Shown here in pieces: positions 19,001 to 27,464 of a stretch of 64,000 nucleotides of DNA. Below the pieces are notes generated by a model. The model ran no database searches. It worked only from the letters and a program-made list of their open reading frames with translations, and was not told the DNA's origin. Positions within the stretch are counted from its first letter, which is position 1, and the number at the start of each line of letters is the position of its first letter. Source of the stretch: Pararobbsia alpina (lineage in GTDB: Bacteria > Pseudomonadota > Gammaproteobacteria > Burkholderiales > Burkholderiaceae); contig NZ_CADIKM010000002.1 of assembly GCF_902859895.1 (NCBI RefSeq), positions 186,001 through 250,000 on the forward strand, given 5' to 3'. Made by a program: the position numbers and the translations under genes.

Positions 19001-20052
19001 AGCACCTCGCTCATCACGCGATCCTGCTGCGCGCGCGAGTAGCGCGCGTGCAGCGCGGAGAGCTTGATCGAGATGCCCGGCCCCTCGTAGATTCCGCGGC
19101 CACCGGCCGCCTTGCCGATCGAATGGATCGCCTGCTCGTACGACGCGTAGTAACGTTGCGCGTCGGCCTCCGTGGTTGCCGCCTCACCGAGCATGTCATA
19201 CGAGTAGCGGAAGCCCCGCGCCTCGAACTTGCGGCTATTGGCAAGCGCCTCTGAAATCGTCTCGCCCGTGACGAACTGTTCGCCCATCAGACGCATCGCC
19301 ATGTCGACGCCCTTACGGATCAGCGGTTCGCCCCCGCGGCCGATCAGACGCGTCAGGGCGGATGACAGGCCCGTCTCGCTATTGGTCGTGACAAGCTTGC
19401 CCGTGATCATCAAACCCCAGGTCGCGGCATTGACGAACATCGACGGCGCATGGCCGACATGCGACTTCCAGTCGCCCTTGCTGATCTTGTCGCGGATCAG
19501 CGCATCGCGCGTCGCGCGATCGGGAATCCGCAGCAGCGCCTCGGCGAGGCACATCAGTGCGACGCCTTCCTGGCTCGACAAGGAAAATTCGTGGATCAGT
19601 CCTTCGACACCTCCACCCGTGCGCTTGCCGCGCAACGCAGTGACCAACGCCTTCGCAAGCTTGCGGGCCGCCTCGGCCTGCGGCGCGGGCAAACGCGCCT
19701 GTTCGATCAGCAACGGCAGGCACTCCTGCTCGGGACGGCGATAGGCCGCGGTGATCGCGGCGCGCAGCACGGATTGAGGTTGCACGCCCTGCGCGAATTC
19801 AAGGAAAGGGTGCGGCACTTCTTCAAGTGCCTGTGCGTTCATCGTGACGCCGCCATAACCATCGCTCGCGGTGGGCGTCATCGCCACGCCACTGAGTTCG
19901 GGCGGCAACTGGCCGCCCTCGATTTTTTCGAGGTAAGCGAAGATCGCCTGCTTGATGAGCCAGTGCGGCGTGCGCTCGATACGTTGCGCCGCATCGCGCA
20001 GGCGCGCGCGCAGCGGCTCGTCGACTTTGACGCCGAGGGTAGTGCTTGCCAT
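16063..20052 (-). CDS. putA: trifunctional transcriptional repressor / proline dehydrogenase / P5C dehydrogenase
   Basis: Oxidises proline to glutamate in two coupled steps, passing electrons from FAD to quinone and then to NAD. The 1,329 residues hold: an N-terminal ribbon-helix-helix (about 1-47), which marks the self-regulating PutA type; a proline dehydrogenase barrel with GISIKLSALHARY, IGLNIDAEEADR and RLVKGAYWDTEI; an aldehyde dehydrogenase domain with ISPWNFPLAIF, FTGSTEVA and catalytic Cys913 in GQRCSALR; and a C-terminal ALDH-like domain. I set the start at 20052, where GGAAG precedes an ATG and the RHH begins. The longer frame includes the operator region. A GTTGCA dyad 80-112 bases upstream is the likely autoregulatory site. 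Confidence 0.97.
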   Translation of the reverse strand: MASTTLGVKVDEPLRARLRDAAQRIERTPHWLIKQAIFAYLEKIEGGQLPPELSGVAMTPTASDGYGGVTMNAQALEEVPHPFLEFAQGVQPQSVLRAAITAAYRRPEQECLPLLIEQARLPAPQAEAARKLAKALVTALRGKRTGGGVEGLIHEFSLSSQEGVALMCLAEALLRIPDRATRDALIRDKISKGDWKSHVGHAPSMFVNAATWGLMITGKLVTTNSETGLSSALTRLIGRGGEPLIRKGVDMAMRLMGEQFVTGETISEALANSRKFEARGFRYSYDMLGEAATTEADAQRYYASYEQAIHSIGKAAGGRGIYEGPGISIKLSALHARYSRAQQDRVMSEVLPRVRSLAVLARGYDIGLNIDAEEADRLEISLDLLEALCFDPELAGWNGIGFVVQGYQKRCPFVIDYLIDLARRSRHRLMIRLVKGAYWDTEIKRAQVDGLEGYPVYTRKIYTDVSYLACAKKLLGAPDAIYPQFATHNAHTLSAIYQLAGQNYYPGQYEFQCLHGMGEPLYEEVTGRGKLNRPCRIYAPVGTHETLLAYLVRRLLENGANTSFVNRIADENVDLDALVADPVDEASTIVPLGAPHPKIPLPRQLYGDERANSMGLDLSNEHRLASLSSALLASANQRWHAAPMLVEADEAGNAAAREVRNPADLRDIVGLSVDASDAQIATALSNAVGAAPIWASTPVGARADCLDRAADLLEASMPSLMGLIVREAGKSLANAISEVREATDFLRYYAAQIRTDFKNDTHRPLGPIVCISPWNFPLAIFMGQMAAALAAGNPVLAKPAEQTPLIAAQAVRILREAGVPLGAVQLVPGDGATVGATLVADARTRGVMFTGSTEVARLIAKSLAERLDADGKPIPLIAETGGQNAMIVDSSALAEQVVFDVLQSAFDSAGQRCSALRVLCVQDDVAPRLLTMLKGAMDELSIGNPDRLSTDVGPVIDAEAKRNIDSHIEVMRAKGRTVHQLPLGDAARYGTFVPPTLIELDSLAELQREVFGPVLHVLRFKRTRMKALLDSIKATGYGLTLGIHTRIDETIALVTEHAHVGNIYVNRNVIGAVVGVQPFGGEGLSGTGPKAGGPLYLTRLLATRPAGLPPSLAGGLSIDGGATDPALVSARPHADPSSAGADNAIAALRSYRDWLYAQHDKRNVARCDPHLLKPLAGATAILPGPTGERNTYSLRPRGTVLCVASTLGGARAQVVAALATGNRALLTPGIGGQLVGALPAALKDFVRVEKDEQSAIYDAVLFEGDSDELHALIRRVADRAGPIVNVQGVAAGALDNGQDDYALERLLSERSVSVNTAAAGGNASLMTIG

Positions 20053-20130
20053 GTTTCGATACTTCCGGGGGCCGACGGAATGCCGGCAAAAAATGCCAGG
20101 GTCGCACGGATCGTACGCTTGCCACCCCCG

Positions 20131-20164
20131 AGGTGCAACCCATTCCGTATAGGGGGTTGCACCT
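20131..20164. promoter_or_regulatory. probable PutA operator dyad
   Basis: Perfect 11-bp inverted repeat AGGTGCAACCC (20131-20141) and GGGTTGCACCT (20154-20164), about 80 bases before the putA start. Each arm contains GTTGCA on one strand, the core bound by the ribbon-helix-helix of E. coli PutA. The protein encoded downstream has that domain, so autorepression in the absence of proline is likely. Confidence 0.65.
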
Positions 20165-20309
20165 ACCGTCAAACGTGCCAATCTAGGTGTTTTCCCTAGT
20201 AATACACTCTGCAAACTTTGCCGTTAATGCGTCCATGGCGGACATGTGACCGATTTCAGTCGACGACGTGATCCTCTCAACAAAGATCACATGAACGACG
20301 GAGCGGGCG

Positions 20310-20519
20310 ATGGGGATGACGAACTGGATAGTCTGCGGCGGTATCTGGCTGGTCTGCGCATGCGGCGCCCTGTTGTTCATGCGCGGTGCCTCCATCGTCA
20401 ATGCCCGCGCCGCGGAACTCGACGACGCAGCCGCGGGGTTCGATACGCGCCCGATGGCGCCGGGCTCGCGGCCGGCCTTGCATGCTTCGCGAAGCTCGCG
20501 GCCGCGTTCGGCGCATTGA
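20310..20519 (+). CDS. small single-pass membrane protein
   Basis: A 69-residue hypothetical protein. Residues 5-24 form one hydrophobic segment (WIVCGGIWLVCACGALLFMR), then a positively charged, Ala/Asp-rich cytoplasmic tail. GGAG at 20300-20303 is well placed before the ATG, and third codon positions are strongly GC-rich, as in the neighbours. It is divergent from putA across the operator region and convergent with priA. I do not recognise a family; a short membrane peptide here is consistent with what I remember of Burkholderia putA-priA regions, but that memory is weak. Confidence 0.55.
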   Translation: MGMTNWIVCGGIWLVCACGALLFMRGASIVNARAAELDDAAAGFDTRPMAPGSRPALHASRSSRPRSAH

Positions 20520-20607
20520 TTCCGTTCCCGGAATCTCGTCTTCTGAATTGACGCAGGATTGATTCGAGGGGCCAGGTCGTGTCCCTCCTGACTTCAATAC
20601 CGCTGCG

Positions 20608-22854
20608 TCAGATATCGAGCGGGTCGACCTCGACCGACCACCTGAGCACACCCTTCAATTCCCGCAGCAACGGCTGCCAAGCGCGCAACGTGGCCTGCAG
20701 CGCCGCGCGCGAGCCGCTCTCGAGCAAGAGTTGCGCGCGGTGGACGTTCATGACCTTGACGATCGTCAGCGGCACCGCGTCGTAGCGCGTTACCTGATCG
20801 GCGCCTGGCAGGCCGTCGAGCGCCGCCGCGGCCTGGTCGAGAAAGGCAAGCGCCGCTTCGAGTGTACGGCCGTCGGCGCGCAGCAAAGCCTGGAATGCGA
20901 ACGGCGGCAGGCGGGCCTCGCGCCGTTCCCCGAGCGCCGCGCGCGCAAAGCCCGGATAGTCATGGCGGACCAGCGCGCCATAGAGCGCATGGCCCGCATA
21001 GCGCGTCTGGATCATCACCTCGCCGGGCAGCCCGGCGCGCCCTGCCCGGCCGCTCACCTGCATGAGCTGAGCGAACAGCCGCTCGCTCGCGCGGAAGTCG
21101 TGCGAGAACAGCGCGGCATCGGCGTTCAGCACGCCAACCAGCGTCACACGTTGGAAGTCATGCCCCTTGGCGATCATCTGTGTGCCGATCAGGATGTCGA
21201 CATCGCCCGCGTGGACATTGTCGAACAGCGCTTCCGCACTGCCCTTGCGGCGCGTGCTGTCGGCATCGATGCGCAGCACGCGCGCACCGGGCACCACGCC
21301 CGCAAGCGCCTCTTCGACACGTTGGGTGCCGCGCCCGAGCGGTGCCAGGTCGATATTGCCGCACTCGGGACAGGCACGCGGGATCCGCGATTCCCAGCCG
21401 CAGTGATGACAGCGCAGCGTCCGATCGACCTTGTGGAGCACCGTGTAGGCACTGCAGCGCGGGCAGCCCGCGAGCCAGCCGCATGCGTCGCAGGCCAGCA
21501 CCGGTGCGTAGCCACGCCGGTTGACGAAGACCAGGCTTTGCTCGCCGCGCTCGAGCCGCGCGCGCAGCGCGGCGATCAGCGTCGCCGACATGCCCTCGAC
21601 CGTTGCGACGCCACCGCGTTTCTCGGCGTCCTGATCGATCAGGCGGATGGCGGGCAATACGGCATCGGGCACCGCCCGTGTCGCAAGGGTCAGCCGACGG
21701 TAGCGCCCGTGTTCGGCCTGTTGCCAGCTTTCGAGCGAAGGCGTCGCCGATCCGAGCATGATCGGAATGTCGAGCTGCTTGGCCCGCCAGATGGCGAGAT
21801 CGCGTGCGGAATAGCGCAAACCCTCCTGCTGCTTGTAAGCCGGATCGTGCTCTTCGTCGACCACGATCAGCGCAAGCCGCGGCAGCGAGGCGAGCACCGC
21901 GAGCCGTGTACCCAGCAGAATCCTCGCACGGCCGGTGTGAGCGGCAAGCCAGTTGCGCGTGCGCTCGCCTTCGGCAAGGCCGCTGTGCAGGCTGACGATC
22001 GAATCGGCCGGCAATGTCCCGAAGCGGGTGCGAAAGGTTCGTTCGAACTGCGGCGTCAAGTTGATTTCAGGTACCAACACGAGTGCCTGCGCATCGGGCT
22101 CACGCTCGAGCAGACGCGCGAGCGCGCGAAGGTAGACCTCGGTCTTGCCGCTGCCGGTCACGCCATACAGCAGGAAGGGCTTGAAGCCCGCTGCCCCCTC
22201 GATCTCGGCGAGCGCGGCGAGCTGGTCCGGAGTCGCCGCGGGAACAGGTACGTCAGCGGCACCCGAGGCACCGAACGAGCCAGGTACACCGCCCTCGTCA
22301 CTGAGCCTCTCCGCCCAGCCGTTCGCCTGCCATTCATCGAGCGTGGCGATGGCCTTCGGGTGCAAAGCCCTCGCCTGCGCCGGCCCGAGACCGGCCGGAG
22401 CACGAAGCCCCTGCGCGAGCCGTCGCAAGGCGGCCGCGCGTGTCGGCAGCGCTTCCGGGAGCGCCTCGTCGCCAGCCTGGGTCAACCGGTAACGCCGCTC
22501 GCGCGCGAACAGCCGCTCCCAGCGCTCAGGTTCCCTCAGGGGTGTCGGCAAGGCCGGCATGGCGACTTCACCCAGTGCGCGCTGGTAATAGGAGGCGGCA
22601 AACGCAATCAGCTCACACCAGGCACGCGACAACGGGGGCATCGACGCGCACGCGATTTCCACATCGCGCAAACGCCCATCGCTCACCTCGGTCTGTGTCG
22701 CAATCTCGAACACGAGCCCGACCACACTGCGCTTGCCGAACGGCACGCTGACCAGACGCCCGACCTCCGGTGGCGCCTCACCTTGCCACCGATAGTCGTA
22801 GAGCGACGCGAGCGGATGGTCGAGCGCGACTCGGACGATCGGCGGTGGGTTCAC
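20608..22854 (-). CDS. priA: primosomal replication restart helicase PriA
   Basis: A 3'-5' superfamily 2 helicase that recognises stalled forks and loads the primosome for DnaB reloading. The 748 residues show an N-terminal DNA-binding region (VRVALDHPLASLYDY), Walker A YGVTGSGKTEVY, the DEEHD box, motif SATPSLES, and eight cysteines of the paired zinc sites in CDACGWLAGCPRC and CHHCGWESRIPRACPEC. I place the start at the GTG at 22854, with GGAG about eleven bases upstream, because the PriA fold begins there; the longest frame adds 17 residues from a poor start. It lies downstream of hemE on the same strand, the usual order in Burkholderiaceae. Confidence 0.96.
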   Translation of the reverse strand: MNPPPIVRVALDHPLASLYDYRWQGEAPPEVGRLVSVPFGKRSVVGLVFEIATQTEVSDGRLRDVEIACASMPPLSRAWCELIAFAASYYQRALGEVAMPALPTPLREPERWERLFARERRYRLTQAGDEALPEALPTRAAALRRLAQGLRAPAGLGPAQARALHPKAIATLDEWQANGWAERLSDEGGVPGSFGASGAADVPVPAATPDQLAALAEIEGAAGFKPFLLYGVTGSGKTEVYLRALARLLEREPDAQALVLVPEINLTPQFERTFRTRFGTLPADSIVSLHSGLAEGERTRNWLAAHTGRARILLGTRLAVLASLPRLALIVVDEEHDPAYKQQEGLRYSARDLAIWRAKQLDIPIMLGSATPSLESWQQAEHGRYRRLTLATRAVPDAVLPAIRLIDQDAEKRGGVATVEGMSATLIAALRARLERGEQSLVFVNRRGYAPVLACDACGWLAGCPRCSAYTVLHKVDRTLRCHHCGWESRIPRACPECGNIDLAPLGRGTQRVEEALAGVVPGARVLRIDADSTRRKGSAEALFDNVHAGDVDILIGTQMIAKGHDFQRVTLVGVLNADAALFSHDFRASERLFAQLMQVSGRAGRAGLPGEVMIQTRYAGHALYGALVRHDYPGFARAALGERREARLPPFAFQALLRADGRTLEAALAFLDQAAAALDGLPGADQVTRYDAVPLTIVKVMNVHRAQLLLESGSRAALQATLRAWQPLLRELKGVLRWSVEVDPLDI

Positions 22855-23295
22855 AGCCTTGCTCCAGCCGACGTGCCAAAAAACGCATGCCTGGCCGAAA
22901 AGCAAGCTCTGAACTTAAAGTGAAACATCAGCTTCAACGCTAAGCTTTGGATTCGCCACGGGTTTTGTGCAGGCTCGCAGAGGCTGTGGATAACTCTGTT
23001 GAAAAGCTGGAGGAATACGCGGGAAAACGCGCGCGGGCCGGTCCCTGCAAGTTTCCACGCATTTTTTTGCACATGGACCTAGCCCTTATAAATCAATGGT
23101 TTGCAAAAAATATTGCGGGCTGCGAAAGCGCGGTCTGTAGCCTGCAACCCTTGACGCGGCGCAACGGCCCGAATGTGCATAAGTAGCATCTTGACAAAGC
23201 CGGAAGTCAACGCTGGCGCCACTTTTCAGCCCCCATTCAGCGACACCGGTAATACCAGTGGTCCGCAACGCAGCAACCCTTAGCGTCGTCGCGAC
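22855..23295. other. intergenic region between hemE and priA, with a DnaA-box match
   Basis: No gene is seen in these 441 bases. TGTGGATAA at 22985-22993 is a perfect DnaA box (TTATCCACA on the minus strand), but no second perfect box is nearby. A short AT-rich tract lies around 23060-23115. The region presumably holds the priA promoter on the minus strand. Confidence 0.45.
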
Positions 23296-24399
23296 TTATC
23301 GCCGCATCCCACGGCTATAACGATGAACCTCGTCCACCAGCGCGGCGACGCTGTCGATCGGCGTGAATTGATTGATTCCATGGCCGAGATTGAATACATG
23401 TCCCGGGTGATTGCCGTACGCATCGAGTGCCGCGCGGGCCTGCGCTCGTACGGCCTCGGGCGGCGCGAAAAGCGCGTTGGGATCCAGATTGCCTTGTAGC
23501 GCGACCCGGCCCCCGACCTGCTCGCGCGCCTTGCCGAGATTCACGGTCCAATCGACGCCGATCGCATCCGCCCCACTGTCTGCCAGCTCGTCGAGCCACA
23601 AACCGCCCCCCTTCGTGAACGCGATGACCGGTATCTGCTCGCCTTCGTGTTTACGCTTCAGCCCCTGGATCACTTTCTTGATGTAGCTCAGTGAGAACGA
23701 CTGAAATGCGCCGTCGGCGAGGGCGCCGCCCCACGAATCGAAAATCATCACCGCTTGCGCACCGGCTTCGATTTGCGCATTCAGGTAGGCGGAAACCGCT
23801 TGTGCGTTGATGTCGAGAATCCGGTGCAGGAGGTCAGGACGGCCGTAGAGCATCGACTTGATCGTCCGAAAATCAGCCGAGCCACCGCCTTCGACCATAT
23901 AGCAGGCGAGCGTCCAGGGGCTGCCCGAAAAACCGATCAGCGGCACGCGCTGGTTTCCCGCCGAATCGACGAGCGCGCGGCGAATCTGCGAAACGGCGTC
24001 GGTCACGTAGCATAGCGACGTCTCGATCGATGGCACGGCCAGCCGCGCGACGTCGGCTTCGGTGCGAACCGGATGGGCGAAACGCGGACCTTCGCCAGCC
24101 TCGAACGACAGGCCGAGTCCCATTGCGTCTGGAATCGTCAGAATGTCCGAAAAGAGGATCGCGGCGTCGAGCGGAAAGCGCTCGAGCGGCTGCAACGTGA
24201 CTTCCGTTGCGAAATCGGGGTTCTGTGCGAGATCGAGAAAGCTGCCCGCGTCGGCGCGTGTCGCCTGGTATTCGGGGAGATAGCGGCCCGCCTGGCGCAT
24301 CAGCCAGATCGGCGTGTAGTCGGTCGGCTGGCGGCGCAGCGCCCGCAGGAACGTATCGTTGGAGAGCTTCGAGATCACGGCGAGATCGGCAAGGGGCAA
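23296..24399 (-). CDS. hemE: uroporphyrinogen decarboxylase
   Basis: Decarboxylates the four acetate side chains of uroporphyrinogen III to give coproporphyrinogen III in haem synthesis; cytoplasmic homodimer. LNDTFLRAL-like [18 protein letters not shown] is followed by the substrate-binding [30 protein letters not shown] with the key aspartate, and [13 protein letters not shown]. Length (about 367) is normal. The longest frame starts at a TTG (24399); a GTG at 24378 would give the family-typical short N-terminus. Neither has a good ribosome binding site. It is divergent from the pheC-like gene across 276 bases. Confidence 0.96.
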   Translation of the reverse strand: MPLADLAVISKLSNDTFLRALRRQPTDYTPIWLMRQAGRYLPEYQATRADAGSFLDLAQNPDFATEVTLQPLERFPLDAAILFSDILTIPDAMGLGLSFEAGEGPRFAHPVRTEADVARLAVPSIETSLCYVTDAVSQIRRALVDSAGNQRVPLIGFSGSPWTLACYMVEGGGSADFRTIKSMLYGRPDLLHRILDINAQAVSAYLNAQIEAGAQAVMIFDSWGGALADGAFQSFSLSYIKKVIQGLKRKHEGEQIPVIAFTKGGGLWLDELADSGADAIGVDWTVNLGKAREQVGGRVALQGNLDPNALFAPPEAVRAQARAALDAYGNHPGHVFNLGHGINQFTPIDSVAALVDEVHRYSRGMRR

Positions 24400-24675
24400 A
24401 ACCGCATTCTACCGGAGCGGTCGCGCTTGCCACGGAATGGACAGGAGCAGGAGCGACTGGAAATAGCGAGCATGGTGTCGTGTGCGAGGCCCATACCAGC
24501 CTGGCTACGACGGCCTTGGCCGAACGGCGGAGTATTCGACGCCGGCCCGTGTCCCTATCATCCTTGCATGGATTGTCGATCCGCTTCCGCGGGTCCCAGG
24601 CCGACCTGCGGCGGCGTCCACCGATGCGCCGCATCGGTACGCCAATGCACTGCTTTTTGTTCTTTGGAGATCTGC

Positions 24676-25629
24676 ATGATTCGACCGTTTTCGTGGCGTC
24701 TTCCCGCGTTGCCGCACTGGGTCGGCGCGCTTTGCATCATGGCCATGGCTTCGACCGGTGTGGCCCGTGCCGGCGCGGTACAGGCCGAGGGGGCTCAAGC
24801 TGGCCTATCCTCAGCCAGTGCAACCCAGGATGATGCGGCTGGGGTGGCCGGGGCATCTCAGGCCGCTGTGCAGGCATCCTCGACCGAGGTGCCGCAGGCT
24901 GTCCTGGGGCGGGCCGCTGCTGGGGTTACATCGCGGCTCGACGCCGTGCTGGAAAGCGGTGTGCTGCGTGCGTGCACGACCGGTGACTACGCGCCGTATT
25001 CGCTGTCACGCCCGGGCGGCACGTACGAAGGCATCGATATAGAACTCATGCAATCGCTCGCCAGATCGCTGGGCGTAAAGGTGCAGTTCACCAAGACGAG
25101 CTGGCCGACGCTGCTCGCCGATTTCGGCAGTCGATGCGATATCGCTGTCGGCGGTGTATCGACGTCACTCGAACGCCAGAAACATGCCGCGTTTTCGGAA
25201 CCGTACCTCGTCGACGGCAAGGCACCCATCACACGCTGCGACGCCGTGGGCCGATACCAGACGATTGAAGATATCGACCGACCTTCCGTGCGAGTGATCG
25301 TCAACCCTGGTGGGACCAATGAGAAGTTCGCCCGCCAGTACCTGTCGCATGCCGCGCTGACCGTCTTTCCCGACAATGTGACGATATTCAGGCAAATCGC
25401 CGAGGGGAAGGCGGACGTCATGGTGACCGACGCGTCGGAGACCTTGCTGCAGCACAAGCTGAACCCCGCCTTGTGCCCGGTCAATCCCGACAAGCCGCTT
25501 CAATACGGCGAAAAGGCGTTCATGTTGCCGCGCGGGGACGTCGTGTTCCAGCAATACGTCGATCAATGGCTGCATCTCGCCCGGTCCAGCGGCGAGTTTC
25601 AAAAGATCGTCGATTCCTGGCTCAAGTAG
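24676..25629 (+). CDS. periplasmic cyclohexadienyl (prephenate/arogenate) dehydratase, PheC-like
   Basis: A 317-residue exported protein of the solute-binding protein superfamily. After a signal peptide and an unusual Ala/Gln/Ser-rich linker of about 50 residues, the mature part reads GVLRACTTGDYAPYS, YEGIDIELMQSLARSLGVKVQF, RCDIAVGGVSTSLERQ, VNPGGTNEKFARQYL and VMVTDASETLLQHKLNP. This is the pattern of PheC enzymes, which make phenylpyruvate or phenylalanine in the periplasm, and not of ordinary amino-acid-binding proteins. GGAGA five bases before the ATG fixes the start; the open frame runs 600 bases further upstream only as antisense to hemE. An ordinary polar amino acid binding protein is the alternative. 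Confidence 0.85.
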   Translation: MIRPFSWRLPALPHWVGALCIMAMASTGVARAGAVQAEGAQAGLSSASATQDDAAGVAGASQAAVQASSTEVPQAVLGRAAAGVTSRLDAVLESGVLRACTTGDYAPYSLSRPGGTYEGIDIELMQSLARSLGVKVQFTKTSWPTLLADFGSRCDIAVGGVSTSLERQKHAAFSEPYLVDGKAPITRCDAVGRYQTIEDIDRPSVRVIVNPGGTNEKFARQYLSHAALTVFPDNVTIFRQIAEGKADVMVTDASETLLQHKLNPALCPVNPDKPLQYGEKAFMLPRGDVVFQQYVDQWLHLARSSGEFQKIVDSWLK

Positions 25630-25680
25630 TTCGTTGAGATGTCTTGTCCGAGTGTCCTGCGGTGTGCTGGATGTCCCGCA

Positions 25681-25720
25681 CGAGATGCTCTGTTCGAAGC
25701 ATTTCGCTCAGAGCATCTCG
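25681..25720. terminator. 12-bp perfect hairpin between convergent genes, overlapping the esterase stop codon
   Basis: CGAGATGCTCTG (25681-25692) pairs perfectly with CAGAGCATCTCG (25709-25720) around a 16-base loop. The right arm contains the last codons and stop of the minus-strand esterase. It could terminate both converging transcripts, though neither side has a strong U-run. Confidence 0.5.
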
Positions 25721-26676
25721 CGCAGCGCGGTGGCTGCGGAGCGCATCCAGTCGCGAGCCGCATCCGATACGTGCTGCAGGCGCGCGAACCCATGTGTCAT
25801 ATCGGAAGCTTCAATGAGCTCGACGTCGCCACCATGCAGCTCGAGAAACTTCGCGTATTCGACACCTTCGTCGTGCAGCGGGTCGATGCCGGCCACCATC
25901 ACCACGGCATCGGCCGGTGCATAGTCGGGGATCGACGCCGTCAGCGTCACGCGAGGGTCCATGGTCCGTTGTTCGCTCGCGCCTGCGATCGTGACGGGCT
26001 CTTCGAGGAAGGCCCCCCAGAACCAGATCATGTCGTTGCGCGTGAGGACCGGCCCCTCGGCGAAACGGGTATAGCTCGTAGAATTGAAGCTTGGACGAAC
26101 CACCGGGTAGAACAGGAGTTGTGCCTTCACGAGACCCGGCACTTTGAGATTGGCCGCTCGCTCCACATACGTTGCAAGATAGGCCCCCGCGCTGTCGCCC
26201 GCCACGGCGAGCGTGCGTAGCGACAGGTTCAGACGCACACGCTGCTCGGCAAACCACAGCAGTGCCTGTTCGGCATCGTCATTCGGGGCAGGAAACGGAA
26301 ACTCGGGGGCGAGCCGGTATTCGATCGATGCAACAGCCACGCGCGCGTCGGCAGCCAGTTGGGCGGGCACTTGTTCATGCGTGTCGAGATCGCCGATGAC
26401 CCATCCTCCGCCATGGAAATAGACAACAAGAGGCAATGCCTCGTCGATCTGCGAGGGCCGATAGAGGCGCGCCTTGAGTGTGCGCCCCTCGAGTGGAACG
26501 TCGATCTGCTGGATGGACACGTCGGGCACGGACGGCGGCGCGAACCGGTCGGCGACCCTCTTGTTGCGGCTGCGGCGGCTCAGCGCATCCAGCGCATCCG
26601 GTGCGCTCACGGGCGGGAACTCTGCGTCGACTTGTGAATAGTAGGCAGCGAGTTGGGGGTCAACGTTCAAGGCCAT
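25708..26676 (-). CDS. alpha/beta hydrolase, hormone-sensitive-lipase-type esterase
   Basis: A 322-residue cytoplasmic carboxylesterase. The HSL-family oxyanion motif HGGGW is at 88-92, the nucleophile Ser162 in GDSAG, Asp265 in GIDPLHDEG and His295 in MTHGFA complete the triad. The YRLAPEFPFPAPNDD segment is also typical. No signal peptide is present. It is convergent with the pheC-like gene and has a long upstream gap, so it is probably transcribed alone. The natural ester is unknown. Confidence 0.92.
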   Translation of the reverse strand: MALNVDPQLAAYYSQVDAEFPPVSAPDALDALSRRSRNKRVADRFAPPSVPDVSIQQIDVPLEGRTLKARLYRPSQIDEALPLVVYFHGGGWVIGDLDTHEQVPAQLAADARVAVASIEYRLAPEFPFPAPNDDAEQALLWFAEQRVRLNLSLRTLAVAGDSAGAYLATYVERAANLKVPGLVKAQLLFYPVVRPSFNSTSYTRFAEGPVLTRNDMIWFWGAFLEEPVTIAGASEQRTMDPRVTLTASIPDYAPADAVVMVAGIDPLHDEGVEYAKFLELHGGDVELIEASDMTHGFARLQHVSDAARDWMRSAATALREML

Positions 26677-26727
26677 TCCTCAGGTTATCGACCGGGGCGG
26701 CGGAGCCACGGGCGAAGCGGGGGATTG

Positions 26728-26747
26728 AAATGCAGTGACCTGCATTT
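26728..26747. promoter_or_regulatory. inverted repeat AAATGCAG-TGAC-CTGCATTT upstream of the esterase
   Basis: Perfect 8-bp arms and a 4-base centre, 51 bases upstream of the minus-strand esterase start. The symmetry and position suit an operator. No regulator gene is adjacent. Confidence 0.4.
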
Positions 26748-27039
26748 TATGCATTTGCCGGGAAATGTGTTTGCCGTCTAACGTCGAGTTCGTGCGTTGT
26801 CCCCGCGCGCCATCGCTCAACGACGGGCGACACGATGCATGTCTATTCCGTCACAGAATTGCTCGATTGCAGAAACTGGCTCAAACACCCGGCAGTAAGT
26901 CCGAAAGCGCATTAACGTACGGCAATTCTCTACAAATCACTTTACAGTTAATCTTTCGATTACCTGACACGTGTTCTAAATGCGCGTCTGTCTGCAAGTA
27001 AGTAACGGGTGAAAAACTATTCCAACCCCCGCTTGAATG

Positions 27040-27376
27040 AATGACCGAATTACCCGAAAGCCTTGCTGGGTAAGGGTTACAACCTGAAACACTTTGTTAC
27101 GTCCACCTCCGGTGAATTGACCCACAATGCCTTCAACGGTATCTGCACGGATGTGCGTTGCTGGATGTGACGTGAGCGGACGTCGTATTCCTTCGCGCGG
27201 TCGGTTCGCCGAAGCCCTCGTGACCGAGGGGCATCCCTGCAGGGGCCGTTCATCGTGGCGTCAGTTCAGTATTTGTTTTATGCAGTCCATTACTGATGCA
27301 CGGTACCCACAATTGGTCTCCTCGCGCTAACCCCGTAGCGTGTGGTTTTTAGCGGGCCCCAAGGCCCGCTTTTTTT
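27040..27376 (+). ncRNA. candidate noncoding RNA ending at a rho-independent terminator
   Basis: The terminator at 27351-27376 is on the plus strand, but the nearest plus-strand gene (the pheC-like one) ends 1.7 kb upstream and a minus-strand gene intervenes. Something transcribed rightward must therefore begin in the gap. The only plus-strand frame of note (27127-27330, 67 residues) has no ribosome binding site or recognisable motif. A second small stem, CGCTA-ACCCCG-TAGCG, precedes the terminator near 27324-27339. The 5' end given is a guess. Confidence 0.35.
27351..27376 (+). terminator. rho-independent terminator
   Basis: AGCGGGCC (27351-27358), loop CCAA, GGCCCGCT (27363-27370), followed by six T. 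The stem is perfect and GC-rich. The U-run exists only for plus-strand transcription. Confidence 0.85.
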
Positions 27377-27464
27377 CGTCCGCAGATTCCCGAGCTTTCC
27401 TCTTAATTACCCGATCATCTGCCGCCTCAACGCCCGAACTCTTGAGGGTCATGTTCTTCTTCGT

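Larger units (their letters stand above)
26677..27464. other. 788-base intergenic region with a plus-strand terminator
   Basis: No protein gene is convincing here. It holds a small dyad beside the esterase start, a candidate noncoding transcript and a strong rho-independent terminator on the plus strand, all listed separately. Base composition from about 26850 to 27110 is visibly lower in GC than the neighbouring genes. Confidence 0.5.

Noticed and set aside
17113-19254. 713-codon open frame on the plus strand inside putA
   Set aside because: It is antisense to an intact, motif-complete PutA, Arg/Asp/His-rich, and typical of GC-rich antisense frames.
20731-22923. 730-codon open frame on the plus strand inside priA
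   Set aside because: PriA on the other strand has all helicase and zinc motifs; the plus-strand product is a low-complexity artefact of codon bias.
22985-23115. A replication origin between hemE and priA
   Set aside because: Only one DnaA box and a short AT-rich tract; no dnaA or dnaN nearby. The parS cluster suggests proximity to the origin, not the origin itself.
24073-24675. 201-codon N-terminal extension of the PheC-like protein
   Set aside because: It is antisense to hemE; a signal peptide and ribosome binding site begin at 24676.
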